Part shown: positions 1 through 15,300 of the stretch, in pieces
Position numbering within the stretch: position 1 is the stretch's first letter
How the letters are laid out: every line of letters starts with the position of its first letter
Assembly (NCBI GenBank): GCA_013397865.1
Contig: VZTI01003364.1
Coordinates: 1,439,870-1,503,869 of the forward strand
Direction of reading: 5' to 3'
Length of the DNA: 64,000 nucleotides
Source: Struthidea cinerea
Taxonomy: Eukaryota > Chordata > Aves > Passeriformes > Corcoracidae
Program-made: the position numbers and the translations under genes
Notes under the pieces: model-generated
The model's input: only the letters and a program-made list of their open reading frames with translations
Told to the model about the DNA's origin: nothing
Database searches by the model: none

Positions 1-199
1 ATCTGACAGATTCCTTTTTTTAAAACTTTCTGCATTTCTACAAAACACCAGATGGGAAAGAAAAGAAATGAATGAGCAAATGAACTTAAGTACTTTCAAG
101 AGCAGATGGAAGCTGAAGAAACAACTTCTCTATAATATACTGCAAGCAATTGAAAAAACCCAGCTTTGTCTAACTCAGCAACCAGCAAACATTTCATAC
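1..199 (-). other. UBR5 intron downstream of exon 11 (partial)
   Basis: AT-rich intronic sequence following the GT donor at 199. The next UBR5 exon (expected to begin VATWVDE) is not in the window. Nothing else is recognisable. Confidence 0.85.
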
Positions 200-310
200 C
201 TTGTTATTTTCCGTGGCAACAGTTGCTCTAATACTATTTGCAGAAAGCAGCACTATCTTTTCATTGGTTAACCCCAAGAACATGGCTCGTGGATGATGTA
301 GAGAAGGATT
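200..310 (-). CDS. UBR5: UBR5 coding exon 11
   Basis: 111 bases, acceptor tttgtttccaaag, donor gtatgaaat, phase 0 at both ends. Encodes NPSLHHPRAMFLGLTNEKIV then LLSANSIRATVATENNK. One T to M change (PRAT to PRAM) against the human protein as I recall it. The next exon should start VATWVDE and lies outside the window. Confidence 0.95.
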
Positions 311-3300
311 CTTTGGAAACAAAAAAAATATTTCAGATATTCAAAGCACATAAATAATTCTGAAGGGAAACATTTAAAGCTATACAGTACCTGTGCATTT
401 CTGTAAGGCTCTGATTCACTCCACTTCCATTGATAGAGTTCTCCTTTACTGCTAACAGCCACGAGCTCAGAATATAGAGCTCCGATAGAAATAAACTTTG
501 TTCCATCCTACAAACACAGAAATACCAAGTCTAAGACAACAATATTATAAATGCATCTATAAAAACACATAAATGAAAAAAAAAAAGAACTTGGAATTGG
601 TTTTTTTTCAGAGCACCCATGAACATCGATCCTGAAAATAAAGATATATCCAGATTGTCTCAAACTCAGCATGTCCCCACATACAAAGCATCATTGTTTC
701 TGATGAAGTGAAGGAAGAAAGAAATGGATATTATTTCTCTGAACTTCAGCAATAGCATATTAACTTGGCATTAACTTGGACAGTTTATATTAAGAGCTTA
801 CACAGTGTTTTAAGAACACAACACTGCTCATAAAATTAAAGATGAGAAGATCTCTTGACTTGCAACACTGAAAAAAAAGAAGTTACTGCTTGAAATTCTG
901 GCTGTTTGAAATTAACAGAATTTAATTCCATTATTCCACTGCTAAGTATAGCCAGGAAGATATCTTGCAAGCTACCCAAGAAATCAATTATCACATTCAC
1001 TGGTTCATCAGTTAATTCATATCTTTCACTTCTGAAAGTAAGTAACTGCAAACAATGTCAAGTTATAAAAAAAAAAACCAAACAGTATACTACATGTCTC
1101 AATAATGCATCATTATAACCTGATATGCTGGAAATGTTACTAATTATTGGTTATTCCTTTTGCCCTTTTCTCCTTTTTAACATTTTATCAAAACTCATCT
1201 GGTATCTTTCTACTACTTACACGGCATCACTTTGTTCATTTGCTTCATCCTGTACCTATACAGACCTCACAGGTCTGTTTTCCTCCCTCTTAGATTGGGT
1301 TCAATGTTGCTGCAACTATGCACAACCTCACTTTTGCAAATTCCTGTTCCTCCTTGCACTGAAATGGATCTCAAACTACTGAGGGGAAACTGAATTCAGT
1401 TAGCCATTAAAAAAGTCCCACCATCCTGTACATCTATCTGTCCCCTAAGTTAGGGGACTTTTCGCCACAGAAGTTTAAAAATGGAAACATTTTTCGTTTC
1501 GGAAGTCTGGATTTACACTATTTTTTTACTGTTTTCATGCCCAGAAGTGCGCATTCCAAAAGGCGAGTGTGTCCTCAAGTAACACAGGATTCATTCAGTA
1601 CAGCTCTTACCAAACACTCAAATGCTCACCAATATTTTGGGAAAAAGAGAAAAGCAGCAGGAGAAAAGGACAGAAGTAATCACAAGCAGTTATCTTTTAT
1701 ACCCTGATAAAAGGCTCTAGAATTAGTTAAATCGTTAGAGAACTATTTTGTTCTGGAGGGCATCTACCAACACAGTACAGAAGTAACACAAACACTAACC
1801 CACAGCATGATTATTAATACGTGCCATGGCAGAAACACTGCACATTCTGAGAAAGAACTGTCATCAGAACCTACTGTAGTATAATGAGACGCATCTCTAC
1901 TCCATCAGCATAGATGAATCTTCAGAAGTTATCTGGCCTAATGCCTCAGAGATAAGTATGGAAAGCAATTAATTTTTTCTCCAAGACACTCTCATTATGA
2001 CTTTTGATCTTGCTAACATATTTTTTATAAACAAGCAGCTTTGTACCAGAAGCTGAATATTAGAGAGAGCTGCCAATCAAAATTTTTCTTTCCCTTCCAT
2101 CAAAATATTAGCAGTTGTGACCTAAGTGCTCCAGGATCAATGCTACATTCACTTCCACAGGGCCATTCAACCAACGGCCCAAAGATGCACGAACAACACA
2201 ACAGCTCTGCTTTTGTAAACCTGAGACTCCTGTTCAACTACAAATTTTGATTTCAGACCAGAGAAATTAACACACTTGAAGATGATGCAGACTACTGACA
2301 AAATCTTAGTACCTCAACAGCTAAGCAGAATATACCTACTTGAAAAAACTAAAGGCTTGATTCGCACTTCACTACAGTCAAGAAGGGAAAAACCAGCCAT
2401 ACTTGCCCTTACTAAAGCGTGGCTCTGATACACATGGCACAAGGCTGATACAGAGCACGTGTAGACTGATAGTACTACAGTGCAACAAGATTCGAAACAG
2501 CAGAAGAATGTACTCATTGACTTGGATTCCTGAGCAGTTGATGACATTTATTTCGTGGAGAAAACTGAGTACCTGTGCAACATGTCTATACACCATCAGT
2601 CTCAGATTGTGGGTGAAACTGATGCATTTGGGAACACTATCAGCTTTCCAAAAGTTTCACCCATGCCTCTCAGGTTGGTACTTCACCTCCCAAAAACAAA
2701 AGTTAACCACCCTGGTCACAGCCTACTACAGTTCTGTCTCAAATGCTAAAGGTCAAAATAATGAAAAATGAAGGACAAATATTTGCAAACACGACTGGTT
2801 CTTTTGTGGTGGTTTCTTGTGTGCTTTAACTTGCCTCCTAGCTTACTGTCATTTCCATTAACATTTCAAGACCTCCTTCCTATTTTCCAAAATGGAAGAA
2901 ACATCTGAACTGACCTCTCTGCTAAACCATCTCGCTCAGGATTTTCACCTTGAAGAATTTCTGCTGGAAAATACTACCAACAAAAATTCATCCTGGGGCT
3001 ATAGCAAGAAAGACACAGAACTATTTCTTATCAATGTTCAGCTGATGGAAATGATGGAAAGTTTAATTACTTTTGGATAAAAATGGAAGGCCTTTCCAGT
3101 AAGACATCTTCATTTAAATGGAAGCCCAGAAGCTAGGGTTTGTAAGAGTGCGTATGCAAACAGGTAAGTGGGAAGCAGTCCAGCATATATAAATTGCACA
3201 GGCATACAGCTAGGTATCACAGCAAAATAAAAAAAAAAAAAAACCCACACCAGTAATAATGGCCACAGTAACATTACCAAAACACAGATGATGAGTCAGT

Positions 3301-6300
3301 ATCCCAAATCTAACCTACATTTATTCTTTGATGTTAAATTAAATGATGTGACATGTCTCTCTACCCAAGCTAGATTTTCTCATTCTAAGCTAGTGGGACA
3401 AAAGGTGCCAACTTTCACTGACAGAGAAGTTCAATGTTACTAGATGAGGAAAAACAAAACAAAACAAAACCAGTAACAAACCCAAAAGCAAACAAACAAA
3501 AAACAGTTTAGACATGAAAGATCTAGTAGAGAGCAACTGTTAGACAAATATTCTTTTCAGGTCTCTTAATTTCTCCATTTGAATGCCCAAAAGGAGGCAA
3601 CAGCATCTAAAGTAATGCTGCTGTAAGCAGAAATAAGCCTCCATATTCACCTCCCTTTTCAAGCTGTCTAGATTTAGTCTGAAATGAACAGAGACACAGA
3701 AAAAGGAAGTGTGACAGATCAAAAAAGCAACCTCACAGATCCTGCAGACAGACAGAAATGGGAACACCAGACCAAGTCCATAAAATTTGGTCTACTAAAC
3801 ATAGATGATCACTTCCATTCTTAGGAAGCTTTTTGGTTTGGTTGGTTGGTTTCGGTTTTATTTTATTTAGGTTTTTTAAAAGTCATCTCCCCAAACATAA
3901 TAGGTAATCCATAAAGACAATGACTACAGATATTCAATTAGCAACATATAGCTGGTGTTTCTACTACTTTAATCTCCTGTGGTAATAACTTCTTGCCTTG
4001 AAAATGGAATTAAGGTTACAAAGAAAACCAGCTAATCAAAGCCAAAGGATTTTGAAGGAGCAAGCAAGTTACTGATCAACTCAAAACACAACTGCAAATA
4101 AATGCCAATTTTTACCACTGTAGTTTAAAAGCCCAACCCACTCAAACTGAAAGTATCTCTAGGAATAATAATTCTTATTGAGAAATGTTTCCTGGATGAA
4201 GCATAGTTTAGATAGTTTCATGAGTTTCCTACTGTCAATTAAATGCTTTTAGCACCCAAGTAAATAAAAGAAAGAAAGGAAAAAAAAACAACCCAAGCCT
4301 TATGATCTACAGCAGTGTCTTGAAAATACACAGAGAAGAAAATTAGAACAGTAGTAACAGAAGTGCAGCTATAAGGATATAATTAATTATGTATAACTTA
4401 AGTGCATAATAAGGAATATGCTTTATTACATTATCTCACAAAACTAAGATGTGATAGTCAAAAAGGAAACACACAGTATTTATTCAGAAAAAAACCCCAG
4501 CTCTATTGCACAGCATGCAAATAATAGATTTTAAAAATTCCGTACCTTATCTGGCCACCACTGCAAGTCTTCTCCTAAAGAAACAGGACTTTGAACAGGT
4601 GTATTCTTCTTGTCCAGGTTTGGCTCCCCTTCCTTACTTGTTGAGCCTCTTTCATTATCAAATGAGGCTCCATCAAGCCACCTTCGTTCACGCAAACGTA
4701 AAACGGACTCACGTTCACGCAACAGCTCAGAGTCTCTCTCTAAGGGAAGAAGGAGAACTGGTATGCAATTGGGTCACACCAGTGGGATAAAAGTAAGCCA
4801 CTCTCTAGTAAAGACCCTTCAGGATGCAACTAACAGCAGTTAAATCTACTCACACAGATTAAAAATATAGTCCTGACATGCAACATTCAATATATTAACT
4901 CTTTCACGAATATGTACTTTAGAATTACAAAACATAAAATAAGCTAGAAATAAAGGCTTACAGTTTTGTGCACTATGAAAAAATGCTAGAGCAATTTCAC
5001 TTACGTCATAAGAGGCCAAATACATTTTACATTGCTATTTCAAGTTTTCTAGTACAATATGCACAGTTCTGTAGTTTTATCAATGTAGTTACAATAATAA
5101 AAGAATCTTAAGTCTATGTAGTCTGTCAGATATCTTTATGCAAACCAAAAAAGAGTTTTTATTAGAGAGTTTCGTAACAACTTTCCCAGAAAAACAGTAA
5201 TTTGAAAAGGTTAAAAAAAGCAAGCATTAAAAAAAGCTCTCATACATGTTTGATAATCCAACCCCTTTTGTTTAAAGCAATATTCCAGGCTTTAATAGGA
5301 CTGGATTTAATAAATTAAAGTGTATCTGCTTTGAGTAGATCAAATGAAAACTTTTCAAGAGTCAGACAAGTTTTTAAAAGGATCCTCATAGGAAAATGTT
5401 CCTTACCAAAATGCTTCCCCTCCAATTGGTCTATAAACTGTCTAAAGGCAGTACTCTGCAGTTCGCTCATGCATAAAAAATTTTTAAATCAGGTAATCAA
5501 ACTAACTTTCCACGAGTCAACTATGCATGGAAAATAAGGACTATAAAATTCGTGGTAACGTCTTATATAGAATAACCTTAGAAAAGGAAAAAAAAGGAGG
5601 AATTTAGAAGTAGTTATGTCAGATGCTAAATATTCGCACATGCACATAAATGCATTTAACCTATGAAGTACCTCACTTATGCTCACAAAAATCAACTGAA
5701 ATTACATATACGAGATGACTGCATTATTATATCATAGTTTCAATGGATTATGCCAAGTCTTGGGTGTTTTGCTGTATTAGACAAATGGGAGAGCTTTTAC
5801 ATAAGCCAAACGTGACAGCCTGCCTTACAGATGTATTTTGTATAAGTACTGTATTTACTTTCTAGCAAACATCACACTGACCCCTGACTAATAATTTTGT
5901 AACAGGAACTTACATGTTCAGCAATGAATATATAAAACATGTTCATGAAAGGCAACAAAGCTGTACTAAATAAACAATCACACCAGAGGTTGGATTAACA
6001 GTTTGGAAATACTCTAGGCATTTGTGGCAACAGCTTCAAAAAGATAGGAAATTGCTGCATGGTCTGTTATAAATCTTTTAAGTGTACAATGCTTAAAAGA
6101 AAAAATGCCCTAACACTGCTCAAGGAGCTTTTTTCATCACCTGCCAATAGTTCTCCTTATCCAACTACAAAAACACTCCCAGAAAGTAAAATTTAGATTT
6201 CGTCTCCCTCTATTATCTAAAGTTCCTCATTCCATAAAGGTAACTTCTTCCATGGAACAACTAAGGAAATATGAAGAACAGTGTACAAAGAGCAACCCAA

Positions 6301-9300
6301 AAGAAAGAAAGAAGAAAAGAAAAAAAAAAAGTATTAAGAATGCTGCATGTCATCGATTATTACTAATTTTTGAGCCAAATTAAATATTTGTAATGCAATC
6401 TATGTATTAGTAGGTACATACACTACAGCTTAAAATAAACCTAACATGCAAAAATTTTTTAACACCTTGCAACAGCAATGATCAACAATTAGATTTAAAA
6501 CACGACTACCAATGTTCTTCCAGAACTTACCTGCTAATAGCCAGAATTCATTAATAATTTTGATGAGCAACAGTCTACTTGTCTACTCTATATTTGACAA
6601 CATATCACAGTCTACTTTCACATTAAATCAGCATCTAAACCACCAGTGTGTACTATCACTAGCTTTTTCCACAGCAAACTACTTATTACAAAGAAAAAAG
6701 GTGCAAAATTACCTCTGGATGAGCCTAGCCTGGAAAGTGATGAGCGCCGAAAGGATGGATAACCAAAGTAACTAATATCTTCTGAAAACATAGCATCAGC
6801 ATCAATAATGACACTTGGGTGAGCAGAATGTATGTCAGCATCCAGAAGAGACATAAGATCCTCTATAAGAGGAGACAAGGGTCTTAAGTGAATAATCAGC
6901 TACTTAAAACATCAGCTAGAGAGACCATCAACTAAACAAATATCAAAACAAAAAAATCCTATCTATTAATTGAATTTCTGCTCTTCAGATTCACCAGTGC
7001 AAACTCATGTGCCTCCTATGCAACCACATTTACAATCAAGCTTGGCGAACTAGTGAACAAAACCAGTTTCCCTGCAAGAACTGCTCTGTCACTTATCTAA
7101 CCACATTTCCCAAACCATATTGTTCTATATCCCAGAAATTCAAACTTTTGACTGTCACTTGAAAGAACAAAGCACTAAAATAAGATAGAGACATATACAC
7201 TCATGTGCACACACAGTCATGCACGTAATGCAGAACTCCCAAGATGACCTAGAATGAAGGGAGGACAGAGCTGACGGAGAAGGGCGGCCTTTGCACAGCC
7301 ACGTCTTTGATGCCAAAGACTGTACGTTTCTCCATGGAATGTTTCTTTCAGAGAATGAGGTACTCATTTAATTCACAAGCTAGTAACTTGCAGCTCTCAG
7401 TACAAAGCTTTAAATGGTAGCTACATGAACAACAACAACAGTTACCTGGAAAATGCACAATGTTTTAATACCATGCAGTTTGAAAAAAAAAGACCCAACC
7501 AAACCAAAAAGTTGAACTTAAATTAAATACTGCGACTGCCCTACCTTCTATGTTAGAAAATTTGAGTTTCCCTGAAGTAATGGTCATCATTAAAATGCAA
7601 AACAATCTCCTTCCATTAACTAAACTAAAGGTTCTATCCACACACAAAAGAGGCTACTGGAAATTCATGTGACTTATTGAAGTCCAGCAATACAGACTGA
7701 CAGTACAACTGAACCTGACCACCACCCTGCTACAAAAGGGCAGTCCTACTTCCCTCCTTTATCCCCGTGGCAGGCACCTCCTTGGGACAAGGACGGATTT
7801 CTAAATCTACAACCAGTGCATTCACCTGGCTTGAAAGAGAAGCTCACTGGGTATAGAAGTAATGTGGGAATGGATCTTCAGACTGACGTAATGGAGTAAT
7901 CAGAGCCCCAAAGGTGAAGCCTCACCACATTCTGCAAAGCTGACCAGACCCTACTGCTTGCTGACAAAGGTAGTTCTTGCCCTTCCCAAACTTTCAAGCA
8001 AATCTGACTTAGGAAAAAAAAAAAGAAATTAGGCTCCCCAAATTAGGTTTCACTAGCCTACACAGGCACACAAACCTCACTCCCATGCAAGGGAATGGCA
8101 GGATAGTGCCTTCTGGCAGCAGGACAACCTCATCTGCTTAAACCACCCAGGAAGCTCATGTGAGGCTATACACAGACTCTCTTCAGGAAACATGGAAGGA
8201 GCACGCAGAATATCTGCACATCCAGTTCTCAGACTTTATCTCGTAAGCATAAAACAAAATAGTGGCTAGAAAACAAGCATTCTTAACAGCAGGAACTGAT
8301 TATTATGGGTCTTTTTCTCAGTATCTGGAATGAAATGGAGGGAGGAACACAAAGTAGAGGGTATCAAAAAACTGAAAAGGAGCCATAAATCTGCTCTTAG
8401 AGCTGGTATTAATTCACTTAAGACTTTCACATCCCTGCACATCAGAATATTCATCCTTTTATTTCTAAACTCTCATCTACAGGAAATGTAACACATACCA
8501 CTGACTGCCCACAGAAAAACAGCACTGTAACCAGTGAGCACACTGGATTTCAAGGCAAGACCTACATGAATGCTTTTTGCATTAATTAAGTAATCCATTC
8601 AGGTGTAGACTGTGCTTCTAAAAGGACACCATTTGGTACTCCATAGTTCACGTGGCACACTTTAGGAAGCCATCCACGACAGACTGCTTGGAAATCTTAG
8701 AAAAAAAATTCACATGAATTTGCCATGCCTGGCAAACAGGCTCTATCTAAAACAATTCAGATCACTCAGAGTACCCTTACTCTGCCTGCTACTGGCTTTT
8801 CACAATGATAAAGCTGCAGTACACCTCACCTTCAGTGTCAACTCGTAAGTAACAGACTTTCAGAACTGGGAACATAGATGAGATTCTGTTGTATTTCCCA
8901 ATACTGACATACTGCTCCCTCTTCCCTCCTCCCACAACCACCACAACCATCTTTTCCTAGGTAAGCTCCAGACCCTCCATAGTCTAGCAACTAGTTCTGA
9001 TATCTTTTGGTCAGTATCCAGGAAAAAAACTGCAAAGAACTTTGATCTCTTTCTAGGAACCAAATTGCCCAGTACAGAAAAGAACTCTCCACCCTCATTC
9101 AAAATGAACAATACTGGATTTTTTTTAAGGTAAGCTAAGTGAGAAATCCTCTTGACAGAAAACACACACTAACTTGTGACACACACACACACACCTTCCA
9201 CCATGTCAGGCATCTTGAGTTTAGCTGTGTTTCCAAAAAAAAGAAAGTAAAAATTCAAGCTATCAGACGTAAGAACCAAAACTATGTGGGTTTGGGCTAA

Positions 9301-12300
9301 ATACGCATTAAGATGAGTAATGAAATGAAGCCTTTTCTTACCCTCTTATTTCAGCTTCAAATCAGATTTTAATTTTCTTCCAGTATTTCTGAAAGAGATC
9401 CCCCTTCTTCCATTTTCTATATCAGCAAAGAAAGGTGCTAAAACCAGTAGGGATAGGAGCCAAATCCACTCCCCTTCAAACATCACTGGAATTTTTTTAG
9501 CGCTGTGAAAACACAGATACTGCAAGGCTACATCCAGTTTAAGAATCCGGAGTTTAAANCCACAGTTCCAGAAATGAAGGTGCCAGAAAGATAAGCACCA
9601 GAAAGACACTGAAGAATCTATAGCAGCAATTTAAAAAAAAAGGAATAAAAAAAAAAAAAAAAAAAAAAAACCAACCAAAAACCCCCCCCAAAAACATTCT
9701 CTATGACTTTGTTTTCCTGCTCTTCAGACAAAACCCATGGGATTATATCATTCATCTCTTGTGCTGTGTTAGACCAGAATCAGACTGCTCCCTTCACATC
9801 TAGATGTGATACTTCTGATGAACCTATTTTCTTAGGAAAATACCCATGATGCACTACTAAATACCACAGAAAATTGGAAGGAAAAGGATATCCAGTTCAG
9901 AGGAAAGAAACAAAACAAAAAAAAATACCCACACCAAAAAAAACCATTGATAAAACCCCCTGGTTTTCAGTATGCACATAAGCAGCAATTCAAATAGCAT
10001 CATCACTGGATTCATTAACTGAAGGCTTTGCTTAGATCAATTCTGATCTCAAGTAGAGCTCACTTTAAACCTTTTCCCTTAAGGGGGCAATCATACGCTC
10101 TCTCCCCTCTTCTCAGCTGCACACTTTTATGAAATATTCAAGAATTCAATGTGTTCAGTACCTCCTCCTCTTTCAAGTTTGGATTAAATTGGCAAAACTG
10201 TGACAGTGAAGGGAGAGAAACATTTGTTTTGGTTTCCTAGGAAACTAGACTGAAACAGAACTCCAGAATTCATTCTTGATAATATTTATTCAAAATATTA
10301 CCCAACTTGAAGCTCACAAAAACAGAGAAAAAAAACCAACCCAACAACAAATAAAACCAAACCACAACAACAAAACCAGAAAAAAACCCCAACCCCATTA
10401 TCTAATTGTTTTCCCGAAAGGCAAACCACTGAGCTGATCCTACACTACGCTGCACTTCCCACCTCCCCTCACTGGAAGCCAGCACAGTAAGTCCTGCTGC
10501 GACACCAGCCCATCTCTCTTCTCTGCAAAGCAGCCTGGATGTTGTCAAACCCACATTTCACAAGTCCCACTAGTGAGAACCCACTGCACCATGCAGAAGT
10601 TACTGAGCAAATATGCACTCATCTGAACTACACAAACAACAAAACATTTTAACATCTACAGCATCTCTATTCAGAATATTAACAGAACATAAAGCCCAGA
10701 AGAACCCTCTATTACAACTTGGTGTGAGCCTCACAGAGCCTGTCAAGACTTTTCTATGCTAAATGATCTTGTTCTATATATTTTTTACCTTGATTATTCT
10801 CCTTAGGTATTTGTTATGAAACAAATGAACCCATATTCCTCTCTGCTAACTATCATAAAACAAAAGAAACAGAATTAGATTAGAGAAGTCAAAAATCAAA
10901 GTACACTGGGGTCCAAAAATAAATATTTAACAGACGTTTGTTGATGGCAATCTGTACAGAAAAGTAAAGTTCTGCTCTTCACTTAAGACACTTCGAAGAA
11001 TTCAGGAAGAACTGAAACATGTCTTTTGGCACCTCAAAAAAAGTCAGATGCATAACCTTTACAGTACTAACTGGAATCATCACAACTGATACATTAATGA
11101 AATTATGATCCATTAAACAAGAATTTATTAAATTCACAGTACTTGGAAAGTATCTCAGCTTATTAATGATTTTATTATTTTTTTTAAATCATATGCAAAG
11201 TGCTTTAAAAAAAGTTTGTCTGTCTTGGAAAGCTTAGAGAAGCGACCCCTAAATTTAAGGGTCACAAAGCATCAGATACGCAGAAGGCAGAAAGACAAAA
11301 TTAACATGTGCTTTTAATTGAAATGCAAGAGCCTCATAAGTCCAGAGGCAAAATCTGTCTTGTCACTTGCTTTTTTTTGTGCTTGAAATGAACAAAATCA
11401 AAAACTTTAAAGCATAATTTGATATAATTTTTTTAAAGTTCTTAATCTTTCAGAACAATAAAAAAGCCTAATAATTGAATGCATATAGCATTTATCAGTT
11501 ATCCACAGTTTTCTTTTATGATGTTATAGTTCCAAAGGGGCATCCAGACGTGAGATGACAAGTGAAAGCAAAAAGACTGCGAAGTTTCTAGAGCAAAATA
11601 CTTTAAAAAAGAGCTATAGGCAACTTTCTCTGGCCATTTGGTTTTCCTGAAACCTAGCTTGCATGGTCATGTGACACAAGCAAGGCTGGTAATTTTTACT
11701 ACTCAATGTATCAACAGTAGAGTCATGACAGCACTGCCAAGTGTTCAGCTAGACTTCTTCTGGTCAGATTCAGATACCAAACTAATTCATTTCTGTGCAA
11801 CAAACTGATTTTTGCCCATAAAACTTAGGACAGACAGAGTAGGCACAGCACATTCTACAAACCAGAAATTACATCTTTGAAGACTGGAGTTAAGACAGAT
11901 CAAGTGTCATTTCAGTCATCATTTCCGTATCTTTTCCCATAAAAACTGGGAAAAATTGATTAATTTCTCTGTAGGGTAATATAGGGGAAAAAACTAAGTT
12001 TAGGACATTGCAATCCCTTACAGGAAGATTACTCCAAACAGGGAAGAAGATTTAAAAATTAAGGCAAGGAGAATTTTTTTTTTCTGGACATCCAGTGAAG
12101 ACAGTGAAACTCTGCACACTACTTTAACCCATCTCAAAGAGATGAGACTCACAGACTGTAGTGGATGCACCTTCAAATCAAAGTTACCACTCACAGGTTG
12201 TCAGATGGTCCCTATTAATTGACCCTTAGGATCGCAAGAGGTACTCAGAGAACAGTTAATGCTGCAGAAGGCTGGTTAGTATGGTTAAAAGCAGTAATTT

Positions 12301-15300
12301 ACAGTAGAAGTTCCTAACTGTGATTTATCTTCTGAAAGTCAGCTCTGGAGGAATGCATTTGGGTATGCTTAAGACTAAGAACTGCTTTGAACACTTGGAA
12401 ACTTAGGAGAATTTACTTCCTCCAGTGCATCTGTCTAATGCTATTAAGCTGATCACTAAAAAATAAGACGGAGATTAAAGATTTTTCACCCCTTTCACCA
12501 GAAGATTCTTGATTCTACAGCAAAATAAAGATGCTTGACAGATGCAACTAAAACTAGAAGAAGCAAAATGAAATACAAAGTTTTTGTTGCACAAATTAAA
12601 AAAACCCTTTGTCTAATCATATGACTGGCAAGATAAAGATGGACGAAGCCCATGAACCTTCCTGGTGAACCAGATGAGCAGAAAAAAACCCCAAAAAAAC
12701 ATTTATTAGAAAAATACCAAAACATCATTTTGACACACAGAAGAAAAGCTACAATGTAGTCAGAGTTTAGATGTGTTCTTTGCATGCAGTGCACCTAACA
12801 CAACACTGGATTTGGCTGCTATGTTTTCAAATCTGTTTATTCAGCAAGAAAAGATTGCCTAAATTATTTAGCCAATGCAAAAGAAGACTCAAAGTCTTTT
12901 ATAAAAAGCAATTGTATGGGACAGACAGTATTTCAAAAATAGCTGCACTTCAATTACAGGATTTTGCCGGTCTAGCCAGAACACTACAGCATCTATAAGG
13001 GGAATTTGAGATGAAGAATAAATTCTCAGTCTAACTATAACCACTGTAAACTGTTTTGCCCTCTATTAATGCTTTTTGATTTTATAAAAACATAATTTTT
13101 GCTCTAAAAACTTGTATAAATATTAAGAATATTTGTTAGTAGTAAAAAACATGCAAGTCACTAGAAAGTTTTAGATTTAGCTTTTATGAGCAAGCCACAC
13201 AGCAGTCTCAGCATCTTGTTGAGCAGCAAAATAGACGTAAGTAATGCTAGTGTTACAAAGCCTGGGATCCTAAAAGAAAATATAACCTTCGTGCCCCCCA
13301 CAAACAGTCCCAACAGTTATTCTTCAGTGGCTATCCTAATCCCTCAAGACATCTCAGTCCATCTTTTGTTTTGTACATCTTTAGACTTTGCTCCTATAAG
13401 CAAGAATTGTCTTCGCTGCACACGGGGCACAGCACGGACCTTGCTGTCAGTACTTAAATACAGAAAAATAAGAATGCAACGGCATTTTTGAAGCAAAAGT
13501 TGCAGGATACAAACCTCCAGGAAGATATGATTCACTTGCTGTGTCATCCCCATCATCTCCATCTTCATCATCACGACTCAACAAATTATTTACAGCAAGG
13601 TTTACATCAAGATTTGTTCGTTGGAGTTCTCGAATAATAATACTTCTGGACTTCCCTTGTAAAACAACTTGTGCCTGTAAGAGCAGAGTAGAATTGGTCA
13701 CTGGTCACTCTCAGCTCACCAATCACCATTCATAAGAAAATGCTTAATTCTAAAAGAAGTCTAGTAAGAATCAAAAGTCGATAATAGGACATACAGACAC
13801 AGGGGCTCATAGCAGTTTTTCACAGTATCCTGCACTAGATATCCAGCCTTCTCTCAGTTCCAGTTAGGCCACGGAATTCCAACTTTGGTGCTAAATTTCC
13901 TAATGGACTCTTAGAATCTACTTCTTGGAATGTTTAATGCTGCAGTTAAATAATAAGCAAAGTCCGGTTTTGAGAATGTTCCATATGTTTCTACAAAAGT
14001 GTTTAAACTTAGTATGTCAAACAACAGAGTTTGCAATCAACTGCTGTGCCAAAACTACACCTCGATCCCTGTCTTTTACACTGGTTTCTCTTTCCACTGC
14101 CCTTCAAACAAAACCAACTCACTGACTGCATTTTTCTCATCATTCTGTTTCTAAAGGTTTATCTTCAGCAGTTTTTGCAACATTTAAGTTTTTATTAACA
14201 AAGTGCAAATGCAGATAAAACCTTCCAAGCATTAGAGGCAATGAATTTAAAAAAAAACAGAGAAACTCTCGTTTATTCCACTAAGCCTAGGATTCAGAGC
14301 ACTTTGTTTTCCCAGGTTACCCTCTACTGAACGTCAGAGATGATGAGAATTTTGAAAGATTGCAAACAAGAGAACGTAAGAAACAAGTACTGAGTATTTT
14401 CACAATAGAGTAAAAATAAGGCACCAAAGAAAATGGTCTGTTGGCAAGCAAAAAAAAAAAACCCGGGACGTTCTAACAGCACACAAAGGGAAATTTTTTG
14501 TTGTAACATTCTATGCCAGAAGTTTAAAGATTTTTGAGACACCCTAGAATCTATAGACTATCTCTGAAGGTCTTTCCTATTCCTCTGCTTTAAAGTTACC
14601 TCAAAAATGTTTTAGACACCTTCTGCTTTAAAGATAAACAAAGTATGCTATTAAAAAAAAAAAAAAAAGAAAGAAAGCAAAATATCACAGCAAGGGAAGC
14701 AAAGCAGATTATCTTTGGCCTAGCAAATAATATCTGTATTTCAAATGTAGACCAGCAACTAGTTCTAAGCTAATAGTTAAAATGAATTAACTAGTCACAT
14801 ATTTTGAATGTATTCTTTTCTTCAAATACAGAGGAAAAAGGTTTAACAGACTCAACAGCTTCTTCAGGCTTTAATGAATTAAAAGGCAAAAGCAGAGCAA
14901 TTTATACCCAATATTCATAAAAGTCACATCTATAAAGAATTAAGTAGAGGTGTCCATGAAGAAAAATTATCAGTATTTTAAAGAGATTATGTATGTTTAA
15001 TATCTTTCATTTACATCTAAAATGGATCACTCCTTCTATCAAACAAGAAAGAAAAAGTCAATCTGTCCTCCTTCATTACATTCCTTCAAGAAACTTAACA
15101 TTTGATACTATTCTCAAGCATTTGATTTTTCTCACTAAATCTCCCCTCTGCAACCAAACATGGCCTTCCTCATCTACATTAAACATATATGTGTCTTGGG
15201 GGAAGTTTGGGAAATGAAAATTCTAGAATCCAAAAGTCTATTTGCTTCCACTATGTACTTAAGAATAAAACCAAGTCAGCTAGGGAAAGTCAATTTCTTC

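Larger units (their letters stand above)
6863..13514 (-). other. UBR5 intron between exons 7 and 8
   Basis: About 6.7 kb, the longest intron between readable exons. It contains an (AC)8 run at 9179-9194, a single ambiguous base at 9559, a 24-base poly(A) at 9647-9670 followed by C-rich sequence, and A-rich simple sequence near 10330-10395. No exon, RNA gene or recognisable transposon. Confidence 0.8.

Noticed and set aside
2892..3080. Protein-like open frame of 62 codons on the plus strand
   Set aside because: Opposite strand to UBR5, no splice sites or upstream promoter seen, length within chance for this composition.
3283..3370. ATGATGA motif suggesting a box C of an intronic snoRNA
   Set aside because: No box D at a suitable distance and no terminal stem; also on the strand opposite to UBR5 transcription.
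6521..6545. Strong donor-like GTAAGT on the minus strand near 6528-6533, after a possible AG three bases before
   Set aside because: Considered as the UBR5 microexon, but the implied exon is too short and does not encode Leu/Pro.
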